From assembly GCA_964526035.1 (NCBI GenBank), contig CAZGKE010000045.1, positions 1-23,875 of the forward strand: 23,875 nucleotides of DNA. The letters are read 5' to 3'. Positions within the stretch are counted from its first letter, which is position 1, and every line of letters begins with the position of its first letter. The notes below the pieces were generated by a model. That model was not told the origin of the DNA and did not search any database. It saw only the letters and a program-made list of their open reading frames with translations. Source of the DNA: DAOMOD01 sp964526035 (GTDB lineage Bacteria; Pseudomonadota; Gammaproteobacteria; Xanthomonadales; BPKI01). Position numbers and translations under genes: made by a program. Positions 19,768 through 23,875 of the stretch are shown in pieces.

Positions 19768-21030
19768 TCAGCCGCGGCCGCGCGCGGCGATGACACGGCG
19801 ATGACGATCGAGCTCCAGCCAATCCCTTTCGGGGAGCCCCAGCACGCCATCGATGAAGGTCGGGAACAATCCCGCGGGCAGAGAACTCTCGCAGTTCCAC
19901 AGCATCACGATACCGACGTCGCGGTCTGGCAACAGAGCCATGATGGCGCGGTAGCCCTGCACCGCCCCGCCGTGGAAAACCACCGTCTCTCCGGCATAGT
20001 CGAATACCCGCCAGCCGCGCGCATAGTGCGCGTCATTGAGGCGCATTCGTCGCCAGCGGGCACTGCTCGTTTCACGAACCGTCTGCACCTGCGGCGCATG
20101 CAGTTCAGTGAGAACGTGCTCGGACAGGACGTCCTGGCGATGACCAAGCTGCGCGATCATCCACTGCGCGAGGTCGTCGACGCTGGCGTTTACACCGGCG
20201 GCGGGCGGCACCCGGTAATAGTTCTCCTTCGGCCGCAGCGTCGTCCAGCTGCGCCCGCGCCGCGTGTGCGGCCGCGCCCAGGAATCACTGCCCTCCAGCG
20301 CATCGCGACCGAAGGTGGCCGTGAGCATTCCCAGCGGATGGAACAGGCGACGCTCGACGGCGCGATAGTAGAAGTCGCCGGTCACCGCGAAACTGATGTC
20401 GCCGATCAGACTGAACGCAATGTTCTGGTAGGCGTAGCAGTCGCCGACCGGGCAGACGACGGGCGCCTCGGCAAGCTTCTCAACCAGCAGCGGGTAGGGA
20501 ATGTCCGCTTCGAGGTCGAGATCGAAAGCGTTGCGCGACAGACCGACGCGGTGCGCCAGCAGGTCGTTGACGGTGAGTTGCTCGGCGGCCCTGGGATCCT
20601 TGAGCGAGAAGCCTGGAAGGATGTCGCTGACCGGCGCGTTCCAGCTCAGTCGCTGCTCGTCGACCAACAGCCCGGTCAGCGCGCTGGCAAACGTCTTCGA
20701 TAGCGATGCGGTGCGGAACACCGTCTGAGGCGTCACCGGGTCGCGACTGCGCATCGAAGTGACGCCATGCCCCTGACGCATGACCACCCGGTCACCCTCG
20801 ACGACCGCGATCGCGAACCCGACTACATCGCCCACCGCCATGACTTCCTCGACCTGGCGCTCGAAGGTCGGCAGCATCCCGACCACTCTTGGCGTTTCCA
20901 CCGCGTCGGCACGGACGAACGTCGCCACGCCGGAAAGCGCGGCAAGCAAAAGGACAATTCGACAGCGGCTATGACTTGTTGCAGTCACCTGGGCAGGGGG
21001 GGCGTGATAATCTGTACCCATTCTAGCCAA
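19768..21030 (-). CDS. Serine hydrolase of the class C beta-lactamase/penicillin-binding family
   Basis: A 420-residue exported hydrolase. A signal sequence (about 23-42, CRIVLLLAALSGVATFVRADA) leads to a beta-lactamase-like domain with all three active-site motifs: SxxK as Ser109-Leu-Ser-Lys112 (TASLSKTFASAL), YxN as Tyr201-Gln-Asn203 and HxG as His353-Gly-Gly355 (VVFHGGAVQGYRA). Such proteins may be peptidases, esterases or D-aminopeptidases; the sequence does not tell which. The start is uncertain: ATG at 21030 or 21021 has no clear ribosome site, and GTG at 20988 would shorten the tail before the signal peptide. With the first start only 20 bases separate it from the divergent lemA start. 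The GPP34 gene follows on the same strand. Confidence 0.88.
   Translation of the reverse strand: MARMGTDYHAPPAQVTATSHSRCRIVLLLAALSGVATFVRADAVETPRVVGMLPTFERQVEEVMAVGDVVGFAIAVVEGDRVVMRQGHGVTSMRSRDPVTPQTVFRTASLSKTFASALTGLLVDEQRLSWNAPVSDILPGFSLKDPRAAEQLTVNDLLAHRVGLSRNAFDLDLEADIPYPLLVEKLAEAPVVCPVGDCYAYQNIAFSLIGDISFAVTGDFYYRAVERRLFHPLGMLTATFGRDALEGSDSWARPHTRRGRSWTTLRPKENYYRVPPAAGVNASVDDLAQWMIAQLGHRQDVLSEHVLTELHAPQVQTVRETSSARWRRMRLNDAHYARGWRVFDYAGETVVFHGGAVQGYRAIMALLPDRDVGIVMLWNCESSLPAGLFPTFIDGVLGLPERDWLELDRHRRVIAARGRG
21006..21011 (+). promoter_or_regulatory. Candidate -10 box for lemA
   Basis: GATAAT, a 5-of-6 match to TATAAT preceded by CGT, lies 45 bases before the lemA ATG. No convincing -35 box stands at the right distance. 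If used, the promoter lies inside the 5' end of the divergent serine hydrolase gene. Confidence 0.25.
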
Positions 21031-21050
21031 TTGGCCGGAGGGAAAACGTG

Positions 21051-21635
21051 ATGACCTGGGTAGTTCTCGGTTTAATCGTGGTGGTGGCCATCTGGGCCAT
21101 TGGCATCTACAACGGCCTCGTCGCCGCGCGCAACGCGTTCAAGAACGCTTTCGCGCAGATCGACGTGCAGCTGACCCGTCGCCACGACCTGATTCCGAAT
21201 CTGGTCGAGGTGGTCAAGGGCTACATGGCGCACGAGCGCGAAACCCTGCAGGCAGTCATCGAAGCCCGCGCCGGCGCGGTGTCGGGCCTTAACGCGGCCA
21301 AGGCCAACCCGGGCGACCCGGGTGCCATGAAGCAGCTCTCCGGCGCGGAGAACATGCTGACCGCCACGCTCGGCCGCCTGTTCGCGCTGTCCGAAGCCTA
21401 TCCCGACCTCAAGGCCAATCAGAACATGATGCAGCTCCAGGAAGAGCTGGCCTCCACGGAGAATCGCGTGGCGTTTTCGCGCCAGGCGTACAACGACTCG
21501 GTGATGGAGTACAACAACAGGCGTGAGATGTTCCCCAACAATCTCATTGCCGGCACCTTCAACTTCCAGCCCGGCGCGTTGCTTGAGATCGAGAGCGCCG
21601 AGAAGCGCGAAGTTCCCAAGGTTTCCTTCAAATAG
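21051..21635 (+). CDS. lemA: LemA family protein
   Basis: A 194-residue membrane-anchored protein with an N-terminal helix (about 2-22) and the LemA core: YNGLVAARNAFKNAFAQIDV, QLTRRHDLIPNLVEVVKGYM, AHERETLQAVIEAR, then NRVAFSRQAYNDSVMEYNNR and MFPNNLIAGTFNF. The frame also allows GTG at 21048, but GGAGGG (21037-21042) is best spaced for the ATG at 21051. LemA proteins are of unclear function and are commonly paired with an M48 peptidase, as here, with the peptidase 23 bases downstream. Co-function in membrane-protein quality control is inferred from that pairing. Confidence 0.96.
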   Translation: MTWVVLGLIVVVAIWAIGIYNGLVAARNAFKNAFAQIDVQLTRRHDLIPNLVEVVKGYMAHERETLQAVIEARAGAVSGLNAAKANPGDPGAMKQLSGAENMLTATLGRLFALSEAYPDLKANQNMMQLQEELASTENRVAFSRQAYNDSVMEYNNRREMFPNNLIAGTFNFQPGALLEIESAEKREVPKVSFK

Positions 21636-21658
21636 AACACCACTGAGGAGCCGGGCGG

Positions 21659-23608
21659 ATGAACTTCTTCGCCCGTCAGCGCAAGGCCCGCGGCCAGACC
21701 CGGCGTCTGGTGCTGCTGTTCGCGCTGGCGCTGATCGCGATCGTCGTCGCCGTCGACCTGGTTCTGGTCGCGGCGTTCAGTCAGGGGGAAGGACGCATGT
21801 CCCTCGACGCGCTGCGCAGCAACCCGATGCCGCTGGTAGTGGCCACCCTGGTGACGCTGGTCATCATCGGCGGCGCCAGCCTCGTCAAAGTGGCGCAGCT
21901 GCGTTCGGGGGGCAGCGCCGTGGCTCGGGAACTGGGCGGTACGCTGGTCGATCCCGGCACGCGCGATCAGAAGCTGGCGCGCCTGCGCAACGTGGTCGAG
22001 GAAGTGGCGATCGCGTCCGGCGTTCCGGTTCCGGAAATCTACGTGATGGAATCGGAAGCCGGTATCAACGCCTTCGCTGCTGGCTACTCACCGTCCGACG
22101 CCGCAGTGGCGGTCACCCGCGGCGCCATCGACAACCTGACGCGCGACGAACTGCAGGGCGTGATCGCGCACGAGTTCAGCCATGTCCTCAATGGTGACAT
22201 GCGCCTCAACATCCGCCTGATCGGCCTGCTGCACGGCATCCTGGTGGTGGCCCTGATCGGGCGGCTGCTGCTGCGCTCGGTGCGATTCGGCGGCGGCTCG
22301 CGCGGCGGTCGGGATCGCGGGGGCGGCGTGGCTGCATTGCTGGCGATGGGCGTGGCGCTGTGGATCATCGGCTCCATCGGTGTCTTCTTCGGCCGCCTGA
22401 TCAAGGCCGGGGTGTCGCGTCAACGCGAGTACCTGGCCGACGCCTCCGCGGTGCAGTTCACCCGGCAGACGCGCGGCATATCCGGCGCGTTGATGAAGAT
22501 CGCCGGACTGCCCGCCCACTCGCGCATCGAGTCCGGGCATGGCGAAGAGGTCAGTCACATGCTGTTCGGCGACGGCTTCGGTCTGTCGGGAGCCTTTGCC
22601 ACCCACCCGCCGATCGAGAAGCGCATCCAGGCGCTGGACCCCAGCTTCCAGCCTGCGCGTCTCAAGGAAATGTCGAAGCGGCTGTTGGAATCCACGCTTC
22701 CGCTCGACCGCGTGCCGGCCTCCTCGATGGTTTCGGGCTTCGCCGGGGGCGCCGCGCTACCGGATGCCGACGCGCGGGTGAGCATCGATCCCGACGGCAT
22801 GGCTGAGCAGGTAGCCGATCCCGACCAGGGTGATTTCGAACTGGCCGGAGGTATCGTCTCTGGCGTCCCGATGGTGCTTGCCGATGCCGCGCACAGCCAC
22901 GACGACGCACCTGTGGTCACGCTCGCTCTGCTGCTGGCTCGCGAAGAGGGTGCGCTGCGCGCCACGCAGCTGCGCCTGGTCGCTTCGGCCCTGGGCGCGG
23001 AGGCGAGCCAGCGCTGCGCGGAGCTGTCGCAGGCGGCGCAGGCACTGCATCCGCTGCAGCGACTGCCGCTGGCCGAGATGGCGTTTCCCTCCCTGCGGCG
23101 CAGACCGCGCCCGGAAATCGAGCGCCTGCTGGTGACCGCGCAGCGACTGATCCACGCCGACGGCCAGGTCGAGCTGTTCGAGTATTGCCTGGCGCGCCTG
23201 ATCAGCGCCCACCTGCGCGACGCGCTCGATCCGTCCCGCGCGCGACCGGTAGGTCGGCGTCGGCTCACCGAGCTGCGCAGCGAACTGGCCGGACTGTTCT
23301 CGGTGCTGGCGTGGAAGGGTCACGACTTGCGCGAGGATGCACAGTTCGCCTACAGCGCCGGCATCGGCCGTCTCCTGCGCAACGACATTCCGATCTTCGA
23401 ACCACCCAACGACTGGATCGCCACCCTGGACCGCGCGCTCCCCGAGCTCGACAGGCTGGACACCATCGGCAAGGAACTGCTGGTGGAAGCCCTCGCAGCC
23501 TGCGTCAGCCACGACGGCAAGATCACCCTTGCGGAAGCGGAGTTGCTGCGGACGGTATGCGGGTGTCTGCATTGCCCGCTGCCGCCGATGATGCAGCCGC
23601 GGGGGTGA
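21659..23608 (+). CDS. M48 family zinc metallopeptidase with a long TerB-like C-terminal extension
   Basis: A 649-residue integral membrane peptidase related to HtpX. Transmembrane helices lie at about 17-40, 57-76, 186-206 and 225-248. The zinc motif HEFSH is His171-Glu172 to His175, and the third ligand is Glu257 in REYLADASAVQF. The HtpX-like core ends near residue 330 (GAFATHPPIEKRIQALDPSF). The remaining 320 residues are an unusual extension; its last part (LIHADGQVELFEYCLARLI and CVSHDGKITLAEAELLRTV) resembles the acidic helical repeats of TerB-like domains. GAGGAGC lies before the ATG. It follows lemA closely. Substrates are probably misfolded membrane proteins, by analogy with HtpX. 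Confidence 0.92.
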   Translation: MNFFARQRKARGQTRRLVLLFALALIAIVVAVDLVLVAAFSQGEGRMSLDALRSNPMPLVVATLVTLVIIGGASLVKVAQLRSGGSAVARELGGTLVDPGTRDQKLARLRNVVEEVAIASGVPVPEIYVMESEAGINAFAAGYSPSDAAVAVTRGAIDNLTRDELQGVIAHEFSHVLNGDMRLNIRLIGLLHGILVVALIGRLLLRSVRFGGGSRGGRDRGGGVAALLAMGVALWIIGSIGVFFGRLIKAGVSRQREYLADASAVQFTRQTRGISGALMKIAGLPAHSRIESGHGEEVSHMLFGDGFGLSGAFATHPPIEKRIQALDPSFQPARLKEMSKRLLESTLPLDRVPASSMVSGFAGGAALPDADARVSIDPDGMAEQVADPDQGDFELAGGIVSGVPMVLADAAHSHDDAPVVTLALLLAREEGALRATQLRLVASALGAEASQRCAELSQAAQALHPLQRLPLAEMAFPSLRRRPRPEIERLLVTAQRLIHADGQVELFEYCLARLISAHLRDALDPSRARPVGRRRLTELRSELAGLFSVLAWKGHDLREDAQFAYSAGIGRLLRNDIPIFEPPNDWIATLDRALPELDRLDTIGKELLVEALAACVSHDGKITLAEAELLRTVCGCLHCPLPPMMQPRG

Positions 23609-23875
23609 GCTGGGGGTTCGCCGTGCGGCAGGCGGGCTACGATTCTCTGCGCGCCGCCAATGTGTGGGCGCGCACCCGTGCGCGACTGCGGAGATTCGCG
23701 TCTCCTCGGTTAAGGGTATGTCCGCCTGCGGCGGGGATTGTTGTGTCATCCATGACATGGTTTCGTCCGCCTCCCGGCGGCCGAGTCACTTTTCTCTGCT
23801 CGTCCAGAGAAAAGTAACCAAAAGAGAGGACGCCCCGCTTCCGCGCCTTCCGGGCTCCTGCCCTCCAGGTCCGCG
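23609..23875. other. Gene-free end of the window with an extragenic repeat
   Basis: No gene is seen in the last 267 bases. The stretch from about 23710 (TCCGCCTGCGGCGGGG, then CCTCCCGGCGGCCGAGTC) to the end matches the style of the extragenic repeats common in Xanthomonadales and runs into the hairpin at 23788-23815. Confidence 0.65.
23788..23815. repeat. Extragenic hairpin repeat ACTTTTCTCTG...CAGAGAAAAGT
   Basis: ACTTTTCTCTG (23788-23798) and CAGAGAAAAGT (23805-23815) form a perfect 11-bp stem with a CTCGTC loop, followed by AACCAAAAGAGAGG. I recall closely similar elements in many copies in Xanthomonadales genomes. It may also help end the lemA-M48 transcript. Confidence 0.75.

Overview
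The window is GC-rich, densely coded and bacterial. Gene content and intergenic repeats point to a gammaproteobacterium close to the Xanthomonadales/Lysobacterales: a thiG-trmB pair, a KAAK-type histone H1-like protein, yqjD/yqjE-like genes, and the hairpin repeats common between genes in that order. The genus cannot be set from sequence alone. A run of exactly 100 N (6977-7076) shows that this is a scaffold with a joined gap. The window starts inside thiG.

Layout. (1) 1-3309: housekeeping block of thiG (thiamine thiazole synthesis), trmB (tRNA m7G methyltransferase) and an SLC13-type permease carrying two TrkA-C domains. (2) 3532-8605, plus strand: four tiny membrane proteins (DUF1328; a 72-residue two-helix protein; DUF3096; DUF3309) surrounding a large secreted FecR-like/DUF6600 protein with a coiled-coil tail. 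After the assembly gap come two paralogous Crp/Fnr regulators, the first cut at its 5' end. (3) 8606-9199: a gene-free, repeat-rich stretch where the plus and minus blocks converge. (4) 9200-12284, minus strand: a yqjD-yqjE-yqjK-like three-gene operon, a dodecin, an orphan sortase, and an Asn/Gln-rich disordered protein. (5) 12466-15124: a Fur box followed by a periplasmic ferric-iron binding lipoprotein and its fused two-half permease; no ATPase gene is present. (6) 15330-18310: gcvT-gcvH-gcvPA, the glycine cleavage T and H proteins and the first half of a split P protein; gcvPB is not in the window. (7) 18368-19025: an AT-rich promoter region, a long leader with a strong hairpin and a small ORF, then a Lys/Ala-rich histone H1-like gene and its terminator. 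(8) 19092-21030, minus strand: a GPP34 (GOLPH3-like) protein behind a class C beta-lactamase-type serine hydrolase. (9) 21051-23608: lemA and a large M48 metallopeptidase with a TerB-like tail, followed by an extragenic hairpin repeat.

How the parts may work together. Regions 2-4 look like an accessory envelope and stress module set between housekeeping genes: many very small membrane proteins, a secreted scaffold-like protein, two Crp/Fnr sensors, a ribosome- or membrane-anchored YqjD-like protein, a flavin-storing dodecin and a sortase. This grouping is the best candidate for an undescribed functional neighbourhood, but the evidence is co-location only. Regions 5, 6 and 9 are recognisable conserved modules. 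Two of them are incomplete locally: no iron ABC ATPase and no gcvPB.
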